Source: Gammaproteobacteria bacterium (GTDB lineage: Bacteria; Pseudomonadota; Gammaproteobacteria; GRL18). From it: DNA of 64,000 bases. The notes beneath the pieces are model-generated. The model did not search any database and was not told the DNA's origin. It saw only the letters and a program-made list of their open reading frames with translations. Positions 34,907 through 44,063 of the stretch are shown piece after piece. Within the stretch, counting starts at the first letter, position 1. Every line of letters starts with the position of its first letter. Location: assembly GCA_026994225.1 (NCBI GenBank), contig JALWRI010000077.1, forward strand, positions 1 to 64,000. The letters run 5' to 3'. The translations under genes were made by a program, and so were the position numbers.

Positions 34907-35848
34907 CTATCTATTTAGTGTAAAAAATTCAGAATATAGCCCTAATTGCTCTTTCGTCAATAAGAATACCCCATCTCCTCCCCGTTCAAAATCAAACCAA
35001 TAAAAAGGAACTTGGGGATATTGTTCTTGCAATGCTAATTGACTATTTCCTACCTCTACAATCAGTATTCCCCCTTCGTGCAAATATTCTACAGCCTGGG
35101 ATAAAATAATACGTATTATATCTAAACCATCATTACCTGCTTCTAATGCTAATACTGGCTCATATCCAAATTCCTCTGGTAAATCTTCCATATCTTCTGC
35201 ATCAACATAAGGAGGATTAGAGATAATTAAATCATATTTTTCGCCTTTTAAACCAACAAATAAATCAGATTGTACACTACGTACTCTTTCTTCTAAATAA
35301 TGATTGGTAATATTTTTATTGGCTATCACTAATGCATCAGCAGAAATATCTGCTGCATCAATTAAAGCATTTTTCAGTGCATAGGCGCAAGCGATGGCAA
35401 TACAAGCACTGCCAGTACACAAATCAAGAACTCGTGTTACCTCATCAGCAATAAGCCAGGGTTCAAAGGCTTGTTCTATTAATTCAGCCATTGGGGAGCG
35501 AGGGATAAGTACTCGTTCATCCACATAAAAACACAAGCCCGCAAACCATGCTTCATTGATTAAATATGCCGCAGGAATACGTTCATTCACTCTACGTAGT
35601 AATATATCAATAACGGTCTTTTTTTCCTCTACCGTTAAATTAGCCGAAAAATAAATGCTGTGCGTATCAGGAGGTAAATGCAATGTTCTTAATACTAAAT
35701 ATGCTGCTTCATCTAACGCATTATCTGTACCATGACCATAATAGATATTTTCACTATTAAATAGACTACCTCCCCAACGAATAAAATCTAAAATAGTATC
35801 CAGTTGTTGTAATGCCTCATCTTGTTTTGTTTCGTCCACATTCCTCAT
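34907..35848 (-). CDS. prmB: 50S ribosomal protein L3 glutamine methyltransferase PrmB
   Basis: HemK-type N5-glutamine methyltransferase of 313 residues that modifies a glutamine in ribosomal protein L3. The IPRSP motif (115-119), SAM motif DLCTGSACIAI (142-152) and catalytic NPPY (211-214, in ISNPPYVDAEDM) are all present. The N-terminal helical domain with IRWGGSLFN and YGHGTDNALDEA distinguishes PrmB from PrmC. It lies upstream of aroC with a 12-base gap. Confidence 0.94.
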   Translation of the reverse strand: MRNVDETKQDEALQQLDTILDFIRWGGSLFNSENIYYGHGTDNALDEAAYLVLRTLHLPPDTHSIYFSANLTVEEKKTVIDILLRRVNERIPAAYLINEAWFAGLCFYVDERVLIPRSPMAELIEQAFEPWLIADEVTRVLDLCTGSACIAIACAYALKNALIDAADISADALVIANKNITNHYLEERVRSVQSDLFVGLKGEKYDLIISNPPYVDAEDMEDLPEEFGYEPVLALEAGNDGLDIIRIILSQAVEYLHEGGILIVEVGNSQLALQEQYPQVPFYWFDFERGGDGVFLLTKEQLGLYSEFFTLNR

Positions 35849-35875
35849 TTTTATCTTTACCTAATTGTTACTTAA

Positions 35876-36676
35876 TCAGTGCGTTTGTAAACAACGACCG
35901 TATGATCCCTTACTACAAATATTACCATCAAACCACGTAGCACCATCAAGTCGAGCATTATTTAAACGGATATTTTGCGGTTTAGCATCTAATAAATTAA
36001 CATAACGTAAATCTGCACCGGTAAAATTCACATCCATCAAAATGGCTCCTTGCAAAGAAGCACCCGTTAATACCGCTTGTTGGAAGTCTATCGAACGCAA
36101 TAATGCGGCATCCATCATTGCATACGAAAAATTGGCTGTACTTAAATCCATCTGATACATTTTTATTTTTTTTAAATTAGCATTTTGCATGATTAACTGT
36201 TGCCAAGATTTACCAAGCCATTGCTGATTTGCAAAATTACAACCTGAAAAATCACCCTGCGCTACAATCTTTGCAGTACAATCAATATCTGTATGTTTTG
36301 GTGTAAACCACAAAAATGCACCTAGCGTAATACCTATTAATAGAACAATCAATAAAATATTCCATGTTGATGCTAATTCTGCATTTTCTTTTATCACTTT
36401 TTTTTGTTTTAACTCAGAACGACGTAGAGCATAGACTCGCTCTTGTACCATCTCATCGCCCATATTTTTTAATTGCTGTGGCAATAAAGATCGACAAGCA
36501 GTTGCCTTCTTCCAATTTACCTTGTCTTGACTTAATTCGTCATCGGGTAAAATATTTTGTAATAAAATAAAACGGGAAATGGCTTGTTCTGTATACGGCC
36601 CTTTGATAGTATTATTTTTTTTTATATACCAAAGACGCTGTTTATTTTCTGCCGGTTTCTGTTGTATTTGGGGCAT
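35876..36676 (-). CDS. GYF_2-domain and pentapeptide-repeat membrane protein
   Basis: Protein of 266 residues in three parts. A GYF_2/DUF4339-like domain (about 14-70) has the pattern LWYIKKNNTIKGPYTEQAI and a late W-K-K-A segment. One transmembrane helix (about 105-127) follows. The C-terminal region (about 140-250) is made of pentapeptide repeats of A(D/N)LXX type (ANLKKIK, ANFSYAM, ASLQGAI, ADLRYVN), which form a right-handed quadrilateral beta-helix. Two cysteines near the C-terminus (NICSKGSYGRC) may form a disulfide. Such proteins usually act in protein-protein contacts; the partner is unknown. It is the first gene of the prmB-aroC-MFS run. Confidence 0.75.
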   Translation of the reverse strand: MPQIQQKPAENKQRLWYIKKNNTIKGPYTEQAISRFILLQNILPDDELSQDKVNWKKATACRSLLPQQLKNMGDEMVQERVYALRRSELKQKKVIKENAELASTWNILLIVLLIGITLGAFLWFTPKHTDIDCTAKIVAQGDFSGCNFANQQWLGKSWQQLIMQNANLKKIKMYQMDLSTANFSYAMMDAALLRSIDFQQAVLTGASLQGAILMDVNFTGADLRYVNLLDAKPQNIRLNNARLDGATWFDGNICSKGSYGRCLQTH

Positions 36677-36960
36677 AAATGCAAGACCTAATCGCTTAGC
36701 TTTTTATCATATAATAACGTAATCCCTACAGAATATATATTCTATCATTACATCTGGACAAAATAATCCTAAGCCATCTTACTGATAAATTGCCGCTAAA
36801 CCAGACTATCGCTGTGGATTTTATCCAGCTACAAAAAAAACACTAACACTTAAAGTCAATCAGCAAATGCTTATGTGCTAGCGGGTAAATTTCCTAAGGG
36901 ATTTTTTGCTTCAGAAGAGTTTTGATGTAGCCCATTTAGACATAGATACAGAAGCTCTCA
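36677..36960. other. Intergenic region between the flagellar operon end and the pentapeptide gene
   Basis: 284 bases. It should hold the promoter of the pentapeptide-prmB-aroC run at its low-coordinate end and the transcript end of the flagellar operon at the other. I see no convincing U-tract hairpin or open frame. Confidence 0.45.
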
Positions 36961-37362
36961 TTATTTTTCAACGCCATGCATCATAATTAATAATTCAGCT
37001 TCGCCCCGAGAACATCCGCAAGTATTTATTAATTCTTCTATACTTACTCCTTTTTTCACTAATGCAATCGCTTGCTGATAATTCATATTTCCCGGATCTT
37101 GCAGATTTAACTTATCCTGACGTTTACTGACCAAATCTTGTTTTTGTGCTAACTGTGTTTGCTGTTGTTCTAGCGTCTGTAAATGACTATCTAATAATTT
37201 AATGCGTTTACCCATTCCCGTCATAGTAGCGGCACGGGTACGCATTTCTTGCTGTAATTTTTCTAATTGTTGTTGTTGTCCTCCTAGTTTATGCCAGATA
37301 TATCCCAACATAACAATTAATACAACAATTACTACTCCAAAGAGAATAATAGCCCACTGCAT
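36961..37362 (-). CDS. DUF2802-domain membrane protein of the chemotaxis operon
   Basis: Protein of about 133 residues: one N-terminal transmembrane helix (WAIILFGVVIVVLIVMLGYIW), a Gln-rich coiled coil (about 30-85) and a C-terminal helical domain with ALVKKGVSIEELINTCGCSRGEAELL. This matches DUF2802 proteins that follow cheW at the end of Pseudomonas-type motility operons. An ATG at 37362, five bases after the cheW stop, is chosen; the frame is open to an ATG at 37392, which would overlap cheW. Function is unknown. Confidence 0.78.
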   Translation of the reverse strand: MQWAIILFGVVIVVLIVMLGYIWHKLGGQQQQLEKLQQEMRTRAATMTGMGKRIKLLDSHLQTLEQQQTQLAQKQDLVSKRQDKLNLQDPGNMNYQQAIALVKKGVSIEELINTCGCSRGEAELLIMMHGVEK

Positions 37363-37367
37363 TAAAT

Positions 37368-37859
37368 TTAAAAGGTATCCATCTCTGCCCATTCATCTTC
37401 AGTTAATAACTTATCAATATCAACTAAAATTAACAGATCATCTCCTTCACTAAATACCCCTTGAATAAACTTAGAGCTTTCATCACTGCCGACATTAGGA
37501 GATGTTTCAATTTTAGATTCAGGAAAATCAACCACTTCTGCAACGCTATCTACCACCAAGCCAACAACTTGTTCTTTATTTGCCTCGATAACAATAATAC
37601 GAGTGTCTTCTGTTTCTTCTCTTGAGGAAAGATTAAAACGCAAACAGGTATCAATTACCGTTACCACATTACCACGCAAATTAATAATACCCAGCACAAA
37701 ATCTGCTGCACCGGGTACAGGCGTAATTTCAGTATTACGTAATACTTCTTGCACTTGCATCACATTAATACCATATTTTTCAGTGCCTAAATGGAATGTA
37801 ACCCATTGTGTCATTTCATCACTGAGATCATCGAGTACAACAGTCTGTGCTAACTCCAT
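37368..37859 (-). CDS. cheW: Chemotaxis coupling protein CheW
   Basis: Cytoplasmic adaptor of 163 residues that joins chemoreceptors to CheA. A single CheW domain spans about 17-155: TFHLGTEKYGINVMQVQEVLR, PGAADFVLGIINLRGNVVTVIDT and GLVVDSVAEVV. It is the penultimate gene of the long minus-strand flagellar operon, in the same position as in Pseudomonas. Confidence 0.94.
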   Translation of the reverse strand: MELAQTVVLDDLSDEMTQWVTFHLGTEKYGINVMQVQEVLRNTEITPVPGAADFVLGIINLRGNVVTVIDTCLRFNLSSREETEDTRIIVIEANKEQVVGLVVDSVAEVVDFPESKIETSPNVGSDESSKFIQGVFSEGDDLLILVDIDKLLTEDEWAEMDTF

Positions 37860-37909
37860 AATATTTCCCTCTTCGCTTTTTATCTGATATAAAACTAACG
37901 TACTTGCTA

Positions 37910-38650
37910 TTATGAATGTTTGTTACTATTTATTGCCAATATTTCAGCAAATTTTTCTACATCCAGAATACTACACATTCTTTCTTTTATCACACCTAAT
38001 AACCATGGATTTTTTTCAATAGATTTGCGCCATTGAATATTATCTGGCTGTAATACTTCCATATCATGTACTTTTTCACACACCATCCCCCATATTTTTT
38101 TGGATTGAGGTGCTGAAAATATAATAATTTGATGATAATCCAATGGTTTTTGCTGTTTATTAGGGAATAAGTAACTCGCTATATTAATAATAGGAATATT
38201 AACATCTTGATAAGAATAAAGCCCCAAAAACCAATTTTCATGTCCTGGCATTGGGGTAATTTTGCGTGCATCCCACGGCTGTACAGTTTCAATATTTAAA
38301 ACGTGCAGTGCTAAATTTGCATTCGCAACTTCTACGTGTATCACTTCAAAATTCTGTCTCGCCCAGGCAGGTAAATGTTCAGGTAGAGTCTTTTTCTGTT
38401 GTAATGCTAAAAATGCCTGTTCGATCGCTTCACGAGCTTGTTCTTTGGTAATATTATCAGGTATTTCAACAAGCAGTTGGTTTGTTGATGGGGTAGTTGT
38501 AGTATCGTCTAAATCTTTAGCAATAACTTTTTCTCTATCCTCTTGTTCAGAGCTTGTCACTGCTACTGGTTTGTCTACCTGCAATAATGCATCCAGGTAA
38601 ATAGATAAATCATGTTCTGTTTGTACTAATGACTCCTTTTTTTTACTCAC
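37910..38650 (-). CDS. CheW-domain protein with N-terminal extension
   Basis: Protein of 246 residues from a GTG at 38650, chosen because GAGG lies 7 bases upstream; an ATG at 38671 is in frame but has no ribosome binding site. The N-terminal 90 residues are variable, acidic and Thr/Ser-rich. The rest is a divergent CheW-like domain (LALHVLNIETVQPWDARK, MPGHENWFLGLYSYQDVNIPIINIASYL, GMVCEKVHDM). It corresponds to the second CheW-like gene between motD and cheW in Pseudomonas (PA1463-type). It probably has a coupling or scaffold role in the chemotaxis array, but direct evidence for this family is limited. Confidence 0.78.
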   Translation of the reverse strand: MSKKKESLVQTEHDLSIYLDALLQVDKPVAVTSSEQEDREKVIAKDLDDTTTTPSTNQLLVEIPDNITKEQAREAIEQAFLALQQKKTLPEHLPAWARQNFEVIHVEVANANLALHVLNIETVQPWDARKITPMPGHENWFLGLYSYQDVNIPIINIASYLFPNKQQKPLDYHQIIIFSAPQSKKIWGMVCEKVHDMEVLQPDNIQWRKSIEKNPWLLGVIKERMCSILDVEKFAEILAINSNKHS

Positions 38651-38691
38651 ATTCTTTCCTCGTTTAATCATTATGTCGTTATAGCAAATGG

Positions 38692-39672
38692 CTACAAATT
38701 GACATCCAGATCTAGTAAAGAATCATCAATAGGAAGCATATCTTGTTGTTGCAATTCACTATTACTTTGTTTTTTCGTATTATCTTGTTGCCAAGGTATC
38801 GTTGTCTCTTTATTTTTAGATAACCCTTTTGAAATTCTAAATTCAGGTCTTACTATTTTCCCCGTCTGGGCATCTGCCCGTAAAATAACAATATTTACTC
38901 GTCGGTTTTTATTACGCCCCTGAGCTGTACTATTTGAGGCTATAGGGCGGTATTCACCATAGCCAATTGCCATCATACGTGTAGGATCTACGCCTTTTTG
39001 CATAAATAAATGTACCACGCTTGCAGCCCGAGAAGAAGATAACTCCCAATTAGAAGGAAATTGTCGGGTATTAATTGGCACATTATCAGTAAATCCCTCA
39101 ACTTGAATCATATTACCGTATTCTTGTAATGTCTTTGCCAATGTACTTAAAATGGGGGTTGCCTGTTTAGATAACTTAGCTTTCCCACTTTGAAATAAAA
39201 TACTGGATTTAATTTCTACCTCTACCCAAAATTCATTTTTTTTTACTGTAATCAAATTAGCATCAATCAAACTTGCCATTTTTTGAATAACTTTTTCCTC
39301 TATCTGATCCAAACTGACGTCTTTTTTTACATCTATCACATCATCTTGTTCTATATCTACGTCTATATTTGCTTGCTCAGGAATCGGTAATTCAATGACA
39401 CCTGGCTTCTCAATAAAGGTTTCTTTTCCTTGTATCTCTACAGGTATGATATTATCATCTATCAGTGTCGGTTGAATTTTATTTTCCTGGAAAATTTCTT
39501 CCAAGGTGTCTGATAAGACTCGATATTTTCCCTCGTTAACAGATGAAATAGAATACATCACCACAAAAAATGCAAATAATAGTGTAATAAAATCAGCATA
39601 GGATATGAGCCAACGTTCTAAATGAGCGTCCTCTTCATGATCTGCTTGTAAGTGTTTTAATCTGCGTGTCAT
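38692..39672 (-). CDS. motD: Flagellar motor stator protein MotD (MotB-like, OmpA domain)
   Basis: Inner-membrane stator subunit of 326 residues. One N-terminal helix (LISYADFITLLFAFFVVMYS) contains the proton-binding aspartate at Asp27, followed by the periplasmic plug region. A long acidic linker precedes the OmpA-like peptidoglycan-binding domain (IQVEGFTDNVPI, NWELSSSRAASVVHLF, GYGEYRPIASN). The ATG at 39672 follows a TTG in frame. It lies 18 bases after motC; together they form the second Pseudomonas-type stator. Confidence 0.9.
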   Translation of the reverse strand: MTRRLKHLQADHEEDAHLERWLISYADFITLLFAFFVVMYSISSVNEGKYRVLSDTLEEIFQENKIQPTLIDDNIIPVEIQGKETFIEKPGVIELPIPEQANIDVDIEQDDVIDVKKDVSLDQIEEKVIQKMASLIDANLITVKKNEFWVEVEIKSSILFQSGKAKLSKQATPILSTLAKTLQEYGNMIQVEGFTDNVPINTRQFPSNWELSSSRAASVVHLFMQKGVDPTRMMAIGYGEYRPIASNSTAQGRNKNRRVNIVILRADAQTGKIVRPEFRISKGLSKNKETTIPWQQDNTKKQSNSELQQQDMLPIDDSLLDLDVNL

Positions 39673-39690
39673 CAAACTTGCTTTAATGCT

Positions 39691-40431
39691 TTAATCAAAA
39701 AAACCTTGCAGTTTACTTTCCATACTATTCTTATATTCGCCTTCTGAAATAGAGACTATCCCCTCAATAATCATTTCCCTATACTGTGTTTCATGGATAA
39801 CCAAGCTCTTTAATTTATTGGCTATAGGTATGAAAAGTAAATTCGCACATCCTACTCCATAGATTGTTGCTACAAAAGCAACAGCAATGCCACCCCCTAA
39901 TTTACCCGGATCAGATAAATTCTCCATCACATGAATTAATCCCATTACTGCTCCAATAATACCAATAGTTGGGCTATATCCTCCCATTGCTTCAAAAACT
40001 TTGGCCGCTTGCCTATCTAAATTAGCTTTACTATCAAGTTCTACTTCTAAAACTTTACGTATTACTTCTGGTTCATTGCCATCGACTAATAATTGTAATC
40101 CTTTACGAGCAAATAAATTGTCTTCTATTTCGACTTCATTTTCTAAACTTAATAAGCCATCACGGCGTACACTGTCACTCCATGTTATAATTTTAGCTAT
40201 TGTTGCATCAATAGATAGCTTTGGTGGAATAAAAATCCAGAACAACATTTTAATTGCTCGCAAAAATATTCTTGCTGGAGATTGCAGCATCACTGCACCC
40301 AGTGTTCCTCCCAAGACAATAATTGCTGCGGGGGCATTGATAAGAGAAGTAAGATGTCCTCCTTCCAGGTATTGACCTGAAAGTATCGCAATAATGGCAA
40401 GAAAAATACCTAAAAAGCTAAATATATCCAT
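39691..40431 (-). CDS. motC: Flagellar motor stator protein MotC (MotA-like)
   Basis: Four-helix stator subunit of 246 residues. N-terminal FSFLGIFLAIIAILSGQYLEGGHL and INAPAAIIVLGGTLGA, a cytoplasmic torque-generating loop with charged residues, and the late helix motif GGYSPTIGIIGAVMGLI with its conserved prolines are all present. It pairs with MotD, which lies directly downstream. No cheB lies between cheA and motC, unlike in Pseudomonas. Confidence 0.92.
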   Translation of the reverse strand: MDIFSFLGIFLAIIAILSGQYLEGGHLTSLINAPAAIIVLGGTLGAVMLQSPARIFLRAIKMLFWIFIPPKLSIDATIAKIITWSDSVRRDGLLSLENEVEIEDNLFARKGLQLLVDGNEPEVIRKVLEVELDSKANLDRQAAKVFEAMGGYSPTIGIIGAVMGLIHVMENLSDPGKLGGGIAVAFVATIYGVGCANLLFIPIANKLKSLVIHETQYREMIIEGIVSISEGEYKNSMESKLQGFFD

Positions 40432-40547
40432 GTTCTACTCTGACAAAACTAGATACTCATTAACTGATCTACTCTATATGCCAATATTTACCTACCAAAA
40501 AGAAAAGAGCGTAATGTTTAAAAAAACCCACTCAATCGAAAGAATGA

Positions 40548-42689
40548 CTAACGTGCATAGGTTTGCATTAAACCTGGAACATCCAAGATAATCGCAATTT
40601 TACCATCTCCGGTAATCGTTGCTCCAGCTAGCCCTTGTGTACCTTGTAATAAAGTACCTAGAGGTTTAATCACCACTTCTTCTTGCCCCAGCAAAAAGTT
40701 CACCACAAACCCTACTTTACGTGCGCCCACATGCACTACCACCACATGTCCAAATTCAGGTAATTCATCATATTCTGCCCCTTTTACTAGCCAACGTGTC
40801 AAATAAAATAAGGGTAATGCCTTATTTCTAATCATAATCACTAATTGCCCATCGACTGTTTTAGTTTTAGTCAAATCAAGATGGAATATTTCATTTACAC
40901 TGACCAAAGGTAAAGCAAACGTTTGTTCTCGTAGTTTTACCATTAAAGTTGGCATAATTGCCAGAGTTAACGGTACATTAATAGTGATACGTGTGCCACG
41001 CCCTAACTCTGAATCAATATCAATACCACCATTTAATTGTGAGATACGGGTTTTTACCACATCCATACCTACACCACGTCCCGATACATCGGATATTTCA
41101 TCCTTAGTAGAAAAACCAGGCATAAAAATCAAGGCATAACATTCTTTATCTTCCAAACGGGCAGCAGACTCTTCATCCATTAACCCCTTTTCAACCACTT
41201 TACGGCGCAATACTTCTGGATCCATCCCTGCACCATCATCATCAATGGATAGAATAATATGATCTCCTTCTTGTTCTGCCGCTAAAATAACTGTTCCTTC
41301 AACAGGTTTACCTTTTGCTGCACGTACATCAGGCATTTCTACCCCATGATCAACAGAATTACGAACTAAATGCACTAACGGATCGGCTAAGGCTTCTACT
41401 AAATTTTTATCTAAATCAGTATCTTCCCCAACTAATTCTAATTTTACTTTTTTCTTTAAATTCCGTGCCAGATCACGCACCACCCGAGGAAACCGTCCAA
41501 AAACTTTCTTAATAGGTTGCATACGGGTTTTCATTACTGCCATTTGTAAATCAGCAGTTACTACATCTAAATTACTTACCGCTTTTGCCATTTCCTCATT
41601 AGCAAGCGTAGATTCCAATGTTACTAAACGATTTCTAACCAATACTAATTCACCAACCATATTCATAATATCGTCTAAACGTTTAGTATCCACCCGTACT
41701 GTTGCATCAGCTTGTGCATTCCCGGACGGTTTTGCCACTGGCTTGGCTTCTTTTTTTTGTTTTCTCGGAATAACAGTTGCTTTAACAGGCTCAGGTTCAG
41801 GAGTAGGCACAGGATCGCCAGGCGGTGGTGTTTCTTTTTTTACCGTCGCTTCAGATCTATCTTGATGCGTGCTATCTTCTGTTTTTTCCGCTTCAGGAGA
41901 AACTACTGCTTCAATAATTTCTGGCTTTTCTCCTTGTTCTTTCGAATTGGCTGCTGAAAATTTACCTTTACCATGTAGCTGATCGAGCAATGCTTCAAAT
42001 TCATCTTCTGATATATCATCACCATTGCTTGCTGTACCCGTAGCGGCATCATTCTCATCAAATAACACACCTCCTGCATCATTCCCTCCCAACTCAGGAG
42101 CAGTAGGAGGTATTTCTTTACTGTCTAATGCATTTAACAGATTTTCAAATTCTTCATCACTTAAATTATCTTCTTTCTTTTCTGTACTGTCTGTATTCGC
42201 TACATTCTCAACCGCCGCAGGTGTTTCTTCAGTCTTGGGAACGTCTACCTCAGCTACCGCTGACTCTTGTGGTGCAGCTTCTGCTGCTGCAGAAGGTGTG
42301 CTATCACCTGCAATCAGTGCATCTAAACTTTTTAATAATTGTTCATCTGCCTCTTCTAATTCCAACCCCCCTTTTAAATTATCAAATTGACTATTTAATA
42401 CATCTAAAACGGGTAATATCACATCCATTAAATTTTCATCAACCTGTTTTTCCCCATTTCGTAATTGGTTAAAAACATCTTCCGCTCTATGACATACTTC
42501 CACTAATGGTGTTAGACCTAAAAACCCGCCTCCCCCTTTAATGGTGTGAAAGCCCCTAAATACCGCATTGAGTAAATCATTATCATCTGGCCGGGACTCT
42601 AACTCTACTAATTGTTCATTTAATTGTTCCAGAATTTCTCCTGCCTCAATTAAAAAATCCTGCAGGATTTCATCATCTTCAAATGACAT
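40548..42689 (-). CDS. cheA: Chemotaxis histidine kinase CheA
   Basis: Cytoplasmic kinase of 713 residues that phosphorylates CheY. The HPt domain is 1-105, with phosphorylated His48 in FHTIKGGGG. The linker (about 110-330) lacks a recognisable P2 fold but carries two short repeated motifs, LSDEEFENLLNALDSK (176-191) and ISEDEFEALLDQLHGK (226-241), followed by Pro/Lys-rich low complexity. The dimerisation domain begins near VRVDTKRLDDIMNMVGEL. ATPase boxes include HLVRNSVDHG, DDDGAGMD and GRGVGMDVV, and the C-terminal CheW-like domain ends the protein. Length and order match gammaproteobacterial flagellar CheA. Confidence 0.95.
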   Translation of the reverse strand: MSFEDDEILQDFLIEAGEILEQLNEQLVELESRPDDNDLLNAVFRGFHTIKGGGGFLGLTPLVEVCHRAEDVFNQLRNGEKQVDENLMDVILPVLDVLNSQFDNLKGGLELEEADEQLLKSLDALIAGDSTPSAAAEAAPQESAVAEVDVPKTEETPAAVENVANTDSTEKKEDNLSDEEFENLLNALDSKEIPPTAPELGGNDAGGVLFDENDAATGTASNGDDISEDEFEALLDQLHGKGKFSAANSKEQGEKPEIIEAVVSPEAEKTEDSTHQDRSEATVKKETPPPGDPVPTPEPEPVKATVIPRKQKKEAKPVAKPSGNAQADATVRVDTKRLDDIMNMVGELVLVRNRLVTLESTLANEEMAKAVSNLDVVTADLQMAVMKTRMQPIKKVFGRFPRVVRDLARNLKKKVKLELVGEDTDLDKNLVEALADPLVHLVRNSVDHGVEMPDVRAAKGKPVEGTVILAAEQEGDHIILSIDDDGAGMDPEVLRRKVVEKGLMDEESAARLEDKECYALIFMPGFSTKDEISDVSGRGVGMDVVKTRISQLNGGIDIDSELGRGTRITINVPLTLAIMPTLMVKLREQTFALPLVSVNEIFHLDLTKTKTVDGQLVIMIRNKALPLFYLTRWLVKGAEYDELPEFGHVVVVHVGARKVGFVVNFLLGQEEVVIKPLGTLLQGTQGLAGATITGDGKIAIILDVPGLMQTYAR

Positions 42690-42700
42690 TGCAGCTCCCC

Positions 42701-43468
42701 TTAAAAACCTAAACTTGACAGTAAATCATCGACTTCATCCTGGCCAGAAACTACTTCAGCTCCATCATTTACTCCAGGCACTACCGGACCATGTGTATTA
42801 TCTTCTTTTTTCTTTTCTTCTATAGGCATACTGCTATCCGATGGAACAGCATAATTTCCTGATACTTTGATCAACTGTACTAATTTTGTTTCCACATCTT
42901 CGACTAAATGAATAACACGTTTAATAATTTGTCCAGTAATATCTTGAAATCCTTGTGCCATTAGCACTTCATCAAAGGAACTTCGTAATGTCTTCATGTC
43001 ATTATCAGTTTCCAGGAAATAATTATTTAATTCTTTACTTAGTTCTCTAAATTGTTCAGCTGACATTTTTCTTTGAATGAACATATTCCACGATTGATGC
43101 AACACTTCACTTTGTTGTATCAATCTATCACAAACAGGTAGAGATAATTCCACTGCATTTAACGTTTGATCTGCTGCCTGTGCTGTCATATCAATAACAT
43201 AATTTAAACGTTCTCTTGCGTCAGGCATTTCTGTCTCGGTCATAGATGTTAGTTCAACAAGCCGTGAATCCACTCGAAAGGCATTGATCGTATCATGTAA
43301 TTGTCGGGTTAATTTACCTATTTCTTGAAATAAACCCTCTTCCGATAGATGCGTTATTTCATTTAATACCCTATACGCATCCTCTTCATTCCCATTTTCC
43401 AAATTATTAACAATCGCTCGAGCTTTTTCTAAAAGGGAATCTTTATCCATTGTTATTTTTGTGATCAT
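42701..43468 (-). CDS. cheZ: CheY-P phosphatase CheZ
   Basis: Helical phosphatase of 255 residues. The active-site helix contains EVLMAQGFQDITGQIIKRV, with the catalytic glutamine in QDITGQ. A low-complexity linker leads to a C-terminal CheY-binding peptide (QDEVDDLLSSLGF). AGG lies 6 bases before the ATG at 43468. It lies 11 bases upstream of cheA and 52 bases downstream of cheY. Confidence 0.94.
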   Translation of the reverse strand: MITKITMDKDSLLEKARAIVNNLENGNEEDAYRVLNEITHLSEEGLFQEIGKLTRQLHDTINAFRVDSRLVELTSMTETEMPDARERLNYVIDMTAQAADQTLNAVELSLPVCDRLIQQSEVLHQSWNMFIQRKMSAEQFRELSKELNNYFLETDNDMKTLRSSFDEVLMAQGFQDITGQIIKRVIHLVEDVETKLVQLIKVSGNYAVPSDSSMPIEEKKKEDNTHGPVVPGVNDGAEVVSGQDEVDDLLSSLGF

Positions 43469-43520
43469 ACCCCACCTATATTATCAGAAGCTAACATTCC
43501 CTCTTGTAAATGATGCCAAA

Positions 43521-43907
43521 TTATTTGTCAATTCTTTCAAAGATTTTTTCTAATTTTTCACTCAATGTTGCTGCCGTAAACGGTTTAACAATATAGCCAT
43601 TTACACCAGCTTGTGCTGCTTCAATAATTTGATCCCGTTTTTGTTCTGCTGTTACCATTAAGACGGGTAAATCAGCTAATTTTTCATCTGCTCGTACTGC
43701 TTTTAATAAATCAATACCTTGCATCCCTGGCATATTCCAATCTGTTACTAAAAAATCAATTCCTCCATTTTTCAAGATCGGTAATGCTGTCATACCGTCA
43801 TCTGCTTCTACTGTATTATTAAAACCTAAATCACGGAGTAAATTTTTAACAATACGACGCATTGTTGAAAAATCATCCACAATTAATATCTTCATATCTT
43901 TATTCAA
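43521..43907 (-). CDS. cheY: Chemotaxis response regulator CheY
   Basis: Single receiver domain of 128 residues that binds the flagellar switch when phosphorylated. Acidic pocket Asp11/Asp12, phosphorylated Asp56 (TDWNMPG), Thr86 and Lys108 (IVKPF) are all present. The start is a TTG at 43907, with GGGAG (43916-43920) 8 bases upstream, giving [18 protein letters not shown], the usual CheY beginning; a longer frame to 43931 has no support. About 156 bases separate it from flhG; fliA, expected there, is missing. Confidence 0.94.
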   Translation of the reverse strand: MNKDMKILIVDDFSTMRRIVKNLLRDLGFNNTVEADDGMTALPILKNGGIDFLVTDWNMPGMQGIDLLKAVRADEKLADLPVLMVTAEQKRDQIIEAAQAGVNGYIVKPFTAATLSEKLEKIFERIDK

Positions 43908-44063
43908 CGTAGTATCTCCCAAAACTACCAAAAAAGAACTAACTCTTATCTACCTAGAAAAGAGTACATAAAAAAAAAATTAAAGCAAGAGTAAACCAGG
44001 TCAATATTTCCCTCTACTCACTTTACGCTAAAAATTCTCCATCCCAACCAACAACTATCTCAT

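Noticed and set aside
41712..42472. Plus-strand open frames opposite the cheA linker
   Set aside because: They arise from the low-complexity linker on the coding strand; composition is Phe/Arg- or Ser-biased with no domain.
43932..44063. Possible sigma-54 or sigma-28 promoter upstream of cheY
   Set aside because: A TGG...TTGC pattern is present, but the GG to GC spacing is one base short for sigma-54, and no GCCGATAA-like box for sigma-28 was found.
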